DNA from: DRPN01 sp964599235
GTDB taxonomy: Bacteria > Bacteroidota > Bacteroidia > Bacteroidales > VadinHA17
Length of the DNA: 64,000 bases
Reading direction: 5' to 3'
NCBI GenBank assembly: GCA_964599235.1
Contig: CAZRDX010000052.1
Coordinates: forward strand, 124,001 to 188,000
Part shown: in pieces, positions 42,533 through 50,611 of the stretch
How the letters are laid out: every line of letters begins with the position of its first letter
Position numbering within the stretch: the stretch's first letter is position 1
Notes under the pieces: model-generated
Seen by the model: the letters and a program-made list of their open reading frames with translations, nothing else
Databases searched by the model: none
What the model was told of the DNA's origin: nothing
Made by a program: the position numbers and the translations under genes

Positions 42533-43915
42533 ATGAAAAGAAGATCTTTTTTGCGCACCACACTGGCCGGCACGGTCGCTGCCGGCAGCGGTCTCACCTT
42601 CTTCTCCGGCTGCCGGGGCGGCAGCAGCGACGACGAGCGTCTGCGTCGTCAGGTGACGGCCGCTTTCAGGCGTTTCAGCGAGGTGTGGGACTTCAACGAT
42701 TTCTGGAAGCGCGGCAACACCATGGATGCCTGTCTCACCTTTGCCGGCGCGGCCCGGACACGCTGGCCCGGTGATGCGGAGATACGGAAGATGCAGGAGA
42801 AGGTCACGGCGATGCTGCGGGATGACCTTGCCTTCTTCCGCCGTTTCGATCTCTCGGGGCTGTGGGCCGACGATTTCGGCTGGTGGGGGCTGATGGCCCT
42901 CAACGCCCGGCGTCATCTGCTGCACGAGGGAGAGGAGACCCTGGCGGAGGAGTACCTTCATCTGGCCGGTCTCTGCTGGGAACATAAGGTGAAGTACGCC
43001 TACGATGCCACCCCCGATGCCCGGCCTGTCCCCCACGGCTGCCGCAACGGCGACGCCGCCGGCCACGACAAGGGGGTGAAGAACACCGTCACCAACGTGC
43101 TGCTCCTGCTGCTCTCGTCCCGTCTCTACCGCACCAGCCTGGAGACCCCTCTTGAGGGAGCCGACCGCTATCTCGACATGACCTGGCGCCAGTGGCGCTG
43201 GTTCGAACAGTGGTTCGCCCTCGAGGAGTATGCTTATCTGAAACGCTTCGCCGGCGGTGCCGGCCTGGTGCAGGAGCGTCCCATGGCTTTCTTCGAGGGC
43301 TCCGACTACCAGGACCGCGGTCATCCTCCATGGGAGGAGGGCTGGACGTGGAGCGGCGACCAGGGCATGCTGGTGGCGGCCCTCACCGACCTGCTCCTGC
43401 TGCGCAAGCCCCTGCAGCGACTGGTGCAGGAACGCTATCCTGACGAGACGTTCGTCGCGGACACTTTCTCCCATGATGTAGAAGGTTACCTCCGCACGCT
43501 GGGCCGCGGCATACGGCAAGCCCTCGTCGCCCGTGCGGACGGGCTCCTGCGCGAGGCCCCCTTCACCGCCAGCTTCGGCCCCCGCCACGGCAACGACTAC
43601 GTCGCCGGCCGCGGTATCCTCATGCGCTACCTCGGCGACCCGCAGGTACGCGCCCGTGTCCCCCACGAGATGAAAGAGGTACTCCACCGTACCGCCCGGG
43701 CTATCTGGACCACACGCGACACCCGGAACGACCAGTTCACGGCCGAATACACCTCCCCGGAGAACGACCGCCTCTACATCCAACAGTTCCGTGACCTGTG
43801 GGGCAAGGCCGACGAGGTCTACCGCTGGGAACTGAAACACATGGACGAACAGCAAAAGCTGGGGGTATGTCAGGCCATCGGCCTCGACGCCTTCGGCGCC
43901 GTCATGCGAACATAA
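42533..43915 (+). CDS. GH76-like alpha-mannanase, Tat-exported lipoprotein
   Basis: 460 residues. The N-terminus KRRSFLRTTLAGTVAAG is a twin-arginine signal and runs into a lipobox (FFSGC, Cys27). The (alpha/alpha)6 body matches GH76: adjacent catalytic-type aspartates D113-D114 in WADDFGWWGLMALNA, KNTVTNVLLLLLSSRLYR, YLDMTWRQWRWFEQW, and EEGWTWSGDQGMLVAALTDLL. GH76 enzymes cut alpha-1,6-mannan backbones. Divergence is high (family members usually show more standard WW and NQG motifs), so activity is likely but not certain. It links functionally with the GH92 genes 18 kb away. Confidence 0.7.
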   Translation: MKRRSFLRTTLAGTVAAGSGLTFFSGCRGGSSDDERLRRQVTAAFRRFSEVWDFNDFWKRGNTMDACLTFAGAARTRWPGDAEIRKMQEKVTAMLRDDLAFFRRFDLSGLWADDFGWWGLMALNARRHLLHEGEETLAEEYLHLAGLCWEHKVKYAYDATPDARPVPHGCRNGDAAGHDKGVKNTVTNVLLLLLSSRLYRTSLETPLEGADRYLDMTWRQWRWFEQWFALEEYAYLKRFAGGAGLVQERPMAFFEGSDYQDRGHPPWEEGWTWSGDQGMLVAALTDLLLLRKPLQRLVQERYPDETFVADTFSHDVEGYLRTLGRGIRQALVARADGLLREAPFTASFGPRHGNDYVAGRGILMRYLGDPQVRARVPHEMKEVLHRTARAIWTTRDTRNDQFTAEYTSPENDRLYIQQFRDLWGKADEVYRWELKHMDEQQKLGVCQAIGLDAFGAVMRT

Positions 43916-43926
43916 TAAGGAACGAT

Positions 43927-44499
43927 ATGGAACATCTGCGTGGGAGGATATCCTTCCTGATCCCGGTCCTTCTTTGCCTTGCCGTTATCACGGGGCGGGC
44001 GCAGCAGCCTTATGTCCCCGACGATCCCGTGCTGCCCGCTTACCTGCGCCAGGTGACCCTCTGGCAGCCCGACGGCCGTCGCACCACCCTCGGCACGGTG
44101 CTCGACTCGCTCAGAGGGAAGGTGGTCTACGTCGACTTCTGGGCCTCGTGGTGCGGGCCCTGTCTGCACGAAATGCCCTACTCCCTGGAGCTGCAGCATC
44201 GCTTCGCAGAAAAGGAGGTCGAATTCCTCTACCTCTCCACCAACACCGACGACAAGAGCTGGAAAAAAGGACTGGAGAGGATCCGTCTCCCCGGCCATCA
44301 CTACCGCATCGAGCCTCTGGAAAAAGCCCGTTTCAGGAAGTATTTCCGTATACCGGGCATTCCTTTCTACCTCATCCTCGACAGGGAAGGAAAGGTGTTC
44401 CTGGCCGACGCTCCCTGGCCCAGCGACAGCCGGGCCGCCCGGCAGATCGAGAAAGCCCTGCGACACCCTGACGCGGCGGCAGAAGACAAGCTTCCGTGA
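43927..44499 (+). CDS. TlpA-like periplasmic thioredoxin
   Basis: 190 residues, signal peptide (FLIPVLLCLAVITGRAQ), thioredoxin fold with redox motif WCGPC in YVDFWASWCGPCLHEMP and a cis-Pro in RIPGIPFYLILDREG. Typical of Bacteroidota periplasmic TlpA/ResA-type reductases. 11 bp after the GH76-like gene, so probably cotranscribed; a partner may be a disulfide-bearing secreted protein. Confidence 0.9.
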   Translation: MEHLRGRISFLIPVLLCLAVITGRAQQPYVPDDPVLPAYLRQVTLWQPDGRRTTLGTVLDSLRGKVVYVDFWASWCGPCLHEMPYSLELQHRFAEKEVEFLYLSTNTDDKSWKKGLERIRLPGHHYRIEPLEKARFRKYFRIPGIPFYLILDREGKVFLADAPWPSDSRAARQIEKALRHPDAAAEDKLP

Positions 44500-44535
44500 T
44501 TTATCACTACTTTTACCCATCAAACATGGAAGAAA

Positions 44536-46023
44536 ATGTTACCGACCCATATTCTGGACAGGATCTCCCGTAAGGCAAGAGTGATCTTGTTCTTCCCGGT
44601 GCTCTTTGTCACATCTTTTCTCACGGCTCAGGAGCGGGAGTGTTTCCTGATCATGGTAGGTCCTGAGGCTTCGGCCACGGGAGAGGTGCTGCTGGCCCAC
44701 AACAACGATCTCACGGGGCGGGAAGCCTCTTTCCTGGTGAAGGTCCCTGCCGGCGAGGCGATGCAGCTGCCTGTGAAAGATCTTCCTGACACAGCTCCTG
44801 CCTGCTCCATGCTGGTGCTGCAGACCTACAAAGGTTTTGCCGAGGGGGATGCCGTAGCCGTCAACGAGTACGGTGTGGCCATTGCCGGGGGCGTCTCACT
44901 CAAGCAGGACAGGAACGCCCGTGCCGAGGAGATCGACCCGCTCATCGCCGGCGGACTGGGCGGGGGGGTGCGTTATTACGCCCTGCAGCATGCCCGCACG
45001 GCAAGGGAATGTGTCAAGATCATCGGTGCACTGTACGACCGCTACGGCTGTGCCTATCCCAGCGGCGTGGGCATCGCCGACGCCAGGGAGATGTGGTACC
45101 TGGAGAGCGGCGGCGGTCACATGTGGGCCGCCATGCAGATCCCTCCCAACGCTTTTTTTCTGGCGGCCAACAGCTACAACCTGCCCATGGTCGACGTGCA
45201 GGACACGCTCTACTTCCTCTGTTCGGCACCGTTGCGCGAGCTGGCGCTGCGGGAGGGCTACGGCGACGGTCGTCTTTTTCCTTTCGCTGACTGGTTCGGC
45301 GGCGGCTACCGCGAACGCACCGGCAACAACCGTTACAACCTGCTGCGGCTGCAGCGTGCCGCCATCCTGCTGGGCTCTCTCTCCGCCGGCACCCCCGGCG
45401 ACACGTTCCGTCCGCCTTTCCATCTTCCTCGCCACAAGATCTCCCTGGAGCAATGTTTCGGTGTCCTGCGGGACTATTACGACGGCACCCGTTACAACAT
45501 CTTCTCCCCCGCCAACCGTAGTCATCCTGCCCGTGCCATCGCCGATGCCGGCTGTGTTCACAGCAGCGTCATCACCCTCACCCCCGGCCGGCCGGCCGAC
45601 TACGGGGCCGTGATCTGGACCGGCCTGGGTCCTTCACTCACCACCGTCTATGTCCCCGTCTTCTTCGGGGTGGAGTCCCTGCCGCCGGGATACGACCAGG
45701 CTTCACCCGAACCCAGTGAGATGTCGGCTTTCTGGATCTTCAGGCAGCTGGCCGACCTGACATGGCGGGATTATCCTGCCCTGACCCGCTCGTGGCAACA
45801 GCAACGACGGCAGTTCGAAGAACAGGAGATCAGGATGGTGCCGCTCATCACCCGCAAAGCCCGTCAGCTGGCCGAACAAAGTCCTGAGAAGATGCGGCAG
45901 TATCTGGACGAACGGTCGCAACACTACGCCTTCGAGGCGGTACGTCTCGCCTCAGAGAAACTCTATCAGCTGAAACAGGAAGGAACACGGTCCAATCCCT
46001 TCGTCGCACCTCAGCGGCAATAG
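44536..46023 (+). CDS. Peptidase C69 family dipeptidase
   Basis: 495 residues, exported (FFPVLFVTSFLTAQ). The C69 enzymes are N-terminal-nucleophile hydrolases. Here the cleavage point is ERE-Cys35 with the family block ECFLIMVGPEASATGEVLLAHNNDL, followed by VNEYGVAIAGGVSL and AFFLAANSYNLPM. Likely removes dipeptides from peptides in the periplasm. Its tail overlaps the convergent M64 gene by 13 bp. Confidence 0.85.
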   Translation: MLPTHILDRISRKARVILFFPVLFVTSFLTAQERECFLIMVGPEASATGEVLLAHNNDLTGREASFLVKVPAGEAMQLPVKDLPDTAPACSMLVLQTYKGFAEGDAVAVNEYGVAIAGGVSLKQDRNARAEEIDPLIAGGLGGGVRYYALQHARTARECVKIIGALYDRYGCAYPSGVGIADAREMWYLESGGGHMWAAMQIPPNAFFLAANSYNLPMVDVQDTLYFLCSAPLRELALREGYGDGRLFPFADWFGGGYRERTGNNRYNLLRLQRAAILLGSLSAGTPGDTFRPPFHLPRHKISLEQCFGVLRDYYDGTRYNIFSPANRSHPARAIADAGCVHSSVITLTPGRPADYGAVIWTGLGPSLTTVYVPVFFGVESLPPGYDQASPEPSEMSAFWIFRQLADLTWRDYPALTRSWQQQRRQFEEQEIRMVPLITRKARQLAEQSPEKMRQYLDERSQHYAFEAVRLASEKLYQLKQEGTRSNPFVAPQRQ

Positions 46024-47279
46024 AAGTTGATCATCCGGACGATGGCCCGCTGACAGACCGGACAGAAACGCTCCCCGCGGAAGGTGTTCATCAGACAATC
46101 GTGCATGGGACGGTACATCCCCTCGTGCATGTAGCCACCCCCCTCGAACACTCCCACCACGTTGAAATATTTCTTGATATCGGGTGTCGGCACCGGCACC
46201 GTGTCCGGGACCATGTCCTTCCATTTCCTCTCGAAATGCACCAGCGTGGTGAGATTGGGTTCCCAGGGCTCCACCTTCACGTTGTAAAACTCACCGTAGG
46301 TCTCGTCGGGACCGTACTCATCGCCCAGGCCGGCAAAGCCATGGCCGAACTCATGCACCAGGATCTTGGCCGAGTTGACATTGCCGTTGATGACCACGTT
46401 GTAGAAGTTGTAGATCGCCCCGCCCCCGTACTTGTCGCTGTTGACCAGGATGTAGATCTGATCGTAGGGTGCCTGGGCCGCCAGATCCCGCACCTTGTGG
46501 TAATCGGTGGTCATCAGGTAACGCTCGCTGTTGAGGGTGTAATACGATGCATCCAGCAGGGTCGGCACCCACTTCCCCTCCTTCGGGATGTCCACACCCG
46601 ACGCAGGGGAAGGGGCCAGCACCGCCCGCAGATTGAAATCGAAACGATGCTCTTTGTAGGGAGAATAAGTGAAGAAATTCTTCTCGAACTGACGGCAGTC
46701 GGCCACAAAACGGTCCATCTCATCTTCCGTGTACCCCTCAGGCAGGATCACGATGTCCACCTTGTTCGCCGGATCACCGCTGATCCACACATCGAACACC
46801 GGGTACCGGTCCCTCGGTTCCCTGCGGATGAAGTAATTGGCCGTGTCGATATGATAGGAGAACATCTTCTCCCATTTCCCCTCCCAGGTACGTCTGAGGA
46901 GCTCCACATCCACAGGCACCTTGGGATAGGGAAAGACCACCGACTCAGGGAAGGTGCGCATCACCGTGTCGGCCTCTTTCGTGGTGCGCCATTCGAAGAA
47001 GAGGGTGGAATAGCCGCGGGAATAGATCAGCTGGTGCGATGCGGCATCGAACACCTTGAGGAAATAGTTGCCGTAGCCGAAGGTATCCACCAGCCGGGTC
47101 CGCGACCCGCCCCAGTATGGCTCGGCCACCAGCTTGCCGAACGAACAGACCTCGGTGTGCCGGTCGCCGGTGTGGTAATAGTCCAGACGCAGCGTCCCGG
47201 ACTCGAACCAGCGGTCGAACTGTGCCGGCACCTGACCCGCCCAGAACACCAGCAAAAGGAACATCAACGCTCTTCTCAT
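46011..47279 (-). CDS. Peptidase M64 (IgA-peptidase-like) family protein
   Basis: 422 residues, signal peptide (MFLLLVFWAGQVPAQ). The zinc motif HEFGHGFAGLGDEYGP holds two His ligands, Glu and a downstream Asp/Glu. N-terminal beta domain of about 190 residues (FDRWFESGTLRLDYYHTGD...) precedes DIVILPEGYTEDEM, the usual start of M64 catalytic domains. C-terminal CPVCQ may form a disulfide. The start is ATG 47279, not the upstream one at 47321. Secreted metallopeptidase; the substrate is unknown despite the family name. Confidence 0.92.
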   Translation of the reverse strand: MRRALMFLLLVFWAGQVPAQFDRWFESGTLRLDYYHTGDRHTEVCSFGKLVAEPYWGGSRTRLVDTFGYGNYFLKVFDAASHQLIYSRGYSTLFFEWRTTKEADTVMRTFPESVVFPYPKVPVDVELLRRTWEGKWEKMFSYHIDTANYFIRREPRDRYPVFDVWISGDPANKVDIVILPEGYTEDEMDRFVADCRQFEKNFFTYSPYKEHRFDFNLRAVLAPSPASGVDIPKEGKWVPTLLDASYYTLNSERYLMTTDYHKVRDLAAQAPYDQIYILVNSDKYGGGAIYNFYNVVINGNVNSAKILVHEFGHGFAGLGDEYGPDETYGEFYNVKVEPWEPNLTTLVHFERKWKDMVPDTVPVPTPDIKKYFNVVGVFEGGGYMHEGMYRPMHDCLMNTFRGERFCPVCQRAIVRMINFYCR

Positions 47280-47308
47280 CCTAAACCTTTTTACTGTTTG
47301 AGTCACGA

Positions 47309-47316
47309 CAAAAGTA
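47309..47316 (-). promoter_or_regulatory. -7 promoter box of the M64 gene
   Basis: TACTTTTG on the minus strand, 29 nt from the ATG at 47279. Pairs with a plus-strand box at 47365-47372 in a divergent region. Confidence 0.45.
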
Positions 47317-47364
47317 GACAAATAGTTGGTAAGACGAATGAGCGGCGGGGATGGAAAATTTGGT

Positions 47365-47372
47365 TATCTTTG
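47365..47372 (+). promoter_or_regulatory. -7 promoter box of the gene at 47397
   Basis: TATCTTTG on the plus strand, 24 nt before ATG 47397. The alternative ATG at 47373 directly abuts this box, so the box argues for the later start. Confidence 0.45.
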
Positions 47373-47396
47373 ATGGTCACCATTTTAAGAAAGCGG

Positions 47397-47852
47397 ATGT
47401 CACAGGAGGAGAAAGGACCGTACCGGCGTCGCAACGAAGATCGTCCGGCCGGCGAGGGCCGTCAGGAGGAGGCCGCTCCGGCTGGTGTATGGGATCATCT
47501 CCTGCGTTTTCTCGGTGGTCTGCTGCGCATGCCTTTCCGGATGCTGTTCCGCTATTTCCGTCGCGAGCTCACCGAAGCCCTGAAAAAGGACCTGCGCATC
47601 TACCTGCTGATACTCCTGATCCTGGGGATGGTGATTGTCTTTTTCGTGATCCTGTGGCTTTCCGTGGCCGTGGCGGTAGGGGTATGGTTCTACACGCGCG
47701 GGACACCGCTTTTCCTTTCGGTGTTGTATTCGATCCTCTTTCAGGTGGTGGTGATCCTGCTGGCCCTGCTGGCAACATGGATCATCTCGCGCCGTCGTCG
47801 CACGGGCAAGCTGCTGCGGGAGCTGCGCGATGCTGCCCGCACGGAAGGATGA
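47397..47852 (+). CDS. Two-helix membrane protein with basic N-terminal tail (holin-/PspC-like size), unknown
   Basis: 151 residues. Acidic-basic N-terminal tail (to residue ~45), amphipathic FLGGLLRMPFRMLFRYFRREL, then two long helices (YLLILLILGMVIVFFVILWL; LSVLYSILFQVVVILLALLA) ending in a basic tail RRRRTGKLLREL. I recognise no family. Its stop at 47852 is 4 bp from the convergent SDR stop. Confidence 0.75.
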   Translation: MSQEEKGPYRRRNEDRPAGEGRQEEAAPAGVWDHLLRFLGGLLRMPFRMLFRYFRRELTEALKKDLRIYLLILLILGMVIVFFVILWLSVAVAVGVWFYTRGTPLFLSVLYSILFQVVVILLALLATWIISRRRRTGKLLRELRDAARTEG

Positions 47853-47856
47853 TGAT

Positions 47857-48663
47857 TCACCGTACCATCCTTTGCATGAGCTTGTCGAGCCACGTCTGCG
47901 GCAGTAGGGAGAGCCAGCGGATCGTGGGATTGCGGTTGACCGTGTAGAGACGCCGCGGCCGCCGGTCGGTGAGGGCCCGGCGTATCACCGCCGCCATCCT
48001 CTCCGGCGGGATCATCCTCCCCACTCTACGGGTGGCCTGCTCCAGAAAACGCCGGTAGTACCCGGCATAGCGGCTCTCTTCCGGCGGCACCGGCAGGCGG
48101 GTCATCTCCTGCACCAGCGGCGTGTCGATGGCACCGGCACGCACCAGGCTCAGCGTGACCCCCACCAACGCCAGCTCCTGCCGCATCGAGATGCTGAAAG
48201 CCTCCATGGCGATCTTGGTGGCCGGATAGGCCTGGAAGAGGGTGGGCAGCCGCACCCCGCACGTGCTCACCTGCACCACCCGTCCCCGCCGGGCGATGAG
48301 GTCGTCGAGGAAGACGCTCACCGTCAGCACCGCCGCCCGCGTGTTCACCCCCATCATCCGCTCCAGCAAGTCGGCGGTCATCTCCGTGACGGGATGGAAG
48401 AAATAGACGCCGGCATTGTTGATGAGGTAACGCACCTGCCATCGCCGGCGGTGCAGCTCGTCGCGCGCCGCCAGCAGGGCCTCCTCCGACGTGGCATCCG
48501 CCACCAGGGGCAGCACCCTCCCCTGCCCGGAAAACAGCCCCACCACCTCCTCCCGCACGTCAACAGCCACCACCTTCGGCTGCCCAGGCAGGGTGAGAGC
48601 CATCGCCACCAGCGCCCGCCCCAGACCGCCGGCAGCCCCCGTGATCAGAACCGCATGTTCCAT
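47857..48663 (-). CDS. Short-chain dehydrogenase/reductase (SDR)
   Basis: 268 residues. NAD(P)-binding TGAAGGLGRALV at the N-terminus, NNAG core (LINNAGVYFF), catalytic Ser in VQVSTCGVRLP and the Y-x-x-x-K pair in AYPATKIAMEAF. Classical SDR; the substrate cannot be read. The start is ATG 48663. Divergent from the GNAT gene. Confidence 0.9.
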   Translation of the reverse strand: MEHAVLITGAAGGLGRALVAMALTLPGQPKVVAVDVREEVVGLFSGQGRVLPLVADATSEEALLAARDELHRRRWQVRYLINNAGVYFFHPVTEMTADLLERMMGVNTRAAVLTVSVFLDDLIARRGRVVQVSTCGVRLPTLFQAYPATKIAMEAFSISMRQELALVGVTLSLVRAGAIDTPLVQEMTRLPVPPEESRYAGYYRRFLEQATRRVGRMIPPERMAAVIRRALTDRRPRRLYTVNRNPTIRWLSLLPQTWLDKLMQRMVR

Positions 48664-48716
48664 CTCTTTTTCCCGTAAAGATAACGATACCAGACACATC
48701 CTCATCCAACATTTCC

Positions 48717-48724
48717 TATCTTTG
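48717..48724 (+). promoter_or_regulatory. -7 promoter box of the GNAT gene
   Basis: TATCTTTG, 12 nt before ATG 48737. Fits TAnnTTTG; no clear -33. Confidence 0.45.
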
Positions 48725-48736
48725 AAAAAAAAGCCC

Positions 48737-49174
48737 ATGAAAACCGTCACGGAAGAGGTAACCCGCGCCGGCGACGAGGTGTGGGAGGCCCTGGTGCACC
48801 TGTTGCCTCAGCTCACGCCCGGCACCACCCTCAGCAGGGAATGGCTCGAGGAGGTGGTGGCCGACCCCTGCACACGGCTCTTCGTCGTACGCGACAACAC
48901 GGGAAGGATCGTCGCCACCTACACCCTCGCCGTCCAGCGTCTGATCACCGGCATGAAGGTGTGGCTCGAAGACGTGGTCGTCGACGCTGCCGCACGCGGC
49001 CGCGGCATAGGCAAAGCGATCGTACGGCAAGCCATCGCCGAAGCCCGCCGCATGGGCAGCCGCAAGCTCGACCTCACCTCCTCGCCCCACAGGGAGGCCG
49101 CCAACCGGCTCTACCGCAGCTCAGGATTCACCAGGCGTAACACCAACGTCTACCGCATGCTGCTCGACAAGTGA
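48737..49174 (+). CDS. GNAT-family N-acetyltransferase
   Basis: 145 residues. Acetyl-CoA loop RGRGIGKAIV (about residue 93), beta4 block VWLEDVVVDAAARG and the C-terminal NRLYRSSGFTRR of GCN5-related acetyltransferases. The acceptor is unknown; small amines or protein N-termini are possible. Start chosen at ATG 48737 for its promoter box. Confidence 0.9.
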   Translation: MKTVTEEVTRAGDEVWEALVHLLPQLTPGTTLSREWLEEVVADPCTRLFVVRDNTGRIVATYTLAVQRLITGMKVWLEDVVVDAAARGRGIGKAIVRQAIAEARRMGSRKLDLTSSPHREAANRLYRSSGFTRRNTNVYRMLLDK

Positions 49175-49199
49175 GACTGCACGGTTTTTGCACTGTATC

Positions 49200-49556
49200 A
49201 TGAAAAACACCATGACCGCAAAATCACTGTTCCTGTCCTTTTTTCTGTTCCTCTCCTTCTCCGGCATCCTTCACGCCCAGAAAGTCTTTTCCGCCGAAAA
49301 CGCATGGGAGGCCGACGTCAAGGTCTATGTCACCGAACACGAATACGAGGCCGACCTGCTCGTCCATAAGGTCGACCATGCCTATGAAGCAAAAGGCAAC
49401 AAAGGGCTCTGGTACTTCACAACACGGAAATGGGAAGCAGACAAGGTGATCTTTTTCGTGGAGAAAGCCTGGGAGGCCGACCTGAAGATATGCTTCGTGA
49501 AAGAAGCCTACCAGGCAGGATGGAAGAAACGGGAGAAGATGTATCTGATGTACTGA
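49200..49556 (+). CDS. Exported protein built of short WEAD/YEAD repeats (DUF6150-like)
   Basis: 118 residues. Signal peptide (SLFLSFFLFLSFSGILHAQ), then about five copies of a short unit around W/Y-E-A-D followed by a basic-hydrophobic stretch (AWEADVKVYV, EYEADLLVHKV, KWEADKVIFFV, AWEADLKICFV, AYQAGWKK). Looks like a small beta-repeat protein; similar proteins are labelled DUF6150. Function unknown, probably periplasmic or surface. 47 bp before the DUF697 gene. Confidence 0.75.
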   Translation: MKNTMTAKSLFLSFFLFLSFSGILHAQKVFSAENAWEADVKVYVTEHEYEADLLVHKVDHAYEAKGNKGLWYFTTRKWEADKVIFFVEKAWEADLKICFVKEAYQAGWKKREKMYLMY

Positions 49557-49603
49557 GGCTTCCCGCGGTTATTTTTCTTATCTTGCTGACCAAAGGAACT
49601 TCG

Positions 49604-50611
49604 ATGGGCAAGAAAAAGAGCGAACAGAAAAACCACTCCTCCCGTGATACGGGTGGTGTCCCGGAGGATCTGCAGCTGGTGCTCCAGGTGACGGGACCGG
49701 GAGATGCGGAGCTGTTCATCCGGCATCTCACGGGGATGGAACTTTCCGCCCTGCCCGTAGAGAAAGGACTGGTCAAGGGCACACAGGTATACGATCTCAG
49801 TGATGAGATCTTTGTGGCTGTGGCGTCGTGGCCTGGTGGTGACGGGCGGTCGTTCCGTCCCGAGCCGGCGGCCGACCTGCTGGTATGGCTGGGCGGCGGG
49901 GAGGAGCTGCAGGAGGCGCTCCCTGCGCTGGAGGCGCTGGCCCGCGAAAAGGACCTCCCCGTGCTGGTGGTGCTGCCCGCCGGCACCTCTCCCACGGCCG
50001 TGCCGGCGGAGGGGCTGACGCTCCATCACACCGGCGACGATGCCGAGGACGACGCACGTATGCTCACGCGGCGTATGGCGGCCCTGCTGGCGGCGCGCGG
50101 CAAGGAGATGCTCTTCTTGCGTGTGGCGCGTCAGCGGGCTACGGTGCTGGTCACATGGGTCATGGGGGCGGCGGCGACCGCCTTCGGCGTGGCGGCGCTC
50201 GGCGCCGGCGCGGCCACGCCGCTGCTCACCTCGCTGCAGAGCGCTCTCTGTCTGCGGCTGGCCAGCGTCTACGGCCAGCAGCCGCAGGGCACCCTCCTCG
50301 AGGAGCTCCTCGCCCTGCCGGCGCTGAGCGCCGCAGGACGCCGCCTCAGCCACCACCTCACCGGCCTCCTCGACCAGGCCCGCCTGCCCCGCACCCTGCA
50401 CACCCTCACCCGCGCCACCCTGCACGGCGTCCTCGCCGCCGCCCTCACCTACGGCCTGGGCATGACCTGCCTCGCCTACTTCCAGTCAGGCATGGGAAAG
50501 AAAATGGAAGACCTCGTCACCATAATCCGGCAGTTCGCCGAAGAGTACCTCCGCGATCACACAGGCGACCGACCTACTCCGGCGTCCACTCGCCCGGATG
50601 CTCCCGCTTGA
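49604..50611 (+). CDS. DUF697-domain protein with degenerate GTPase-like N-domain
   Basis: 335 residues. Residues ~185-320 fit the DUF697 domain of membrane GTPases (AAATAFGVAALGAGAATPLL with helices, LRLASVYGQ, YGLGMTCLAYFQSGMG). Residues ~22-150 line up in order with a small G-domain: LQLVLQVTGPGDAELFIRHLTG at the place of the P-loop, GTQVYDLSDEIFVAV at switch II, and LPVLVVLPAG at the NKxD region. None of G1 (GxxxxGKS), G3 (DxxG) or G4 (NKxD) remains, so nucleotide binding is probably lost. Very GC-rich. Its end overlaps the convergent AGCS stop. Confidence 0.7.
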   Translation: MGKKKSEQKNHSSRDTGGVPEDLQLVLQVTGPGDAELFIRHLTGMELSALPVEKGLVKGTQVYDLSDEIFVAVASWPGGDGRSFRPEPAADLLVWLGGGEELQEALPALEALAREKDLPVLVVLPAGTSPTAVPAEGLTLHHTGDDAEDDARMLTRRMAALLAARGKEMLFLRVARQRATVLVTWVMGAAATAFGVAALGAGAATPLLTSLQSALCLRLASVYGQQPQGTLLEELLALPALSAAGRRLSHHLTGLLDQARLPRTLHTLTRATLHGVLAAALTYGLGMTCLAYFQSGMGKKMEDLVTIIRQFAEEYLRDHTGDRPTPASTRPDAPA

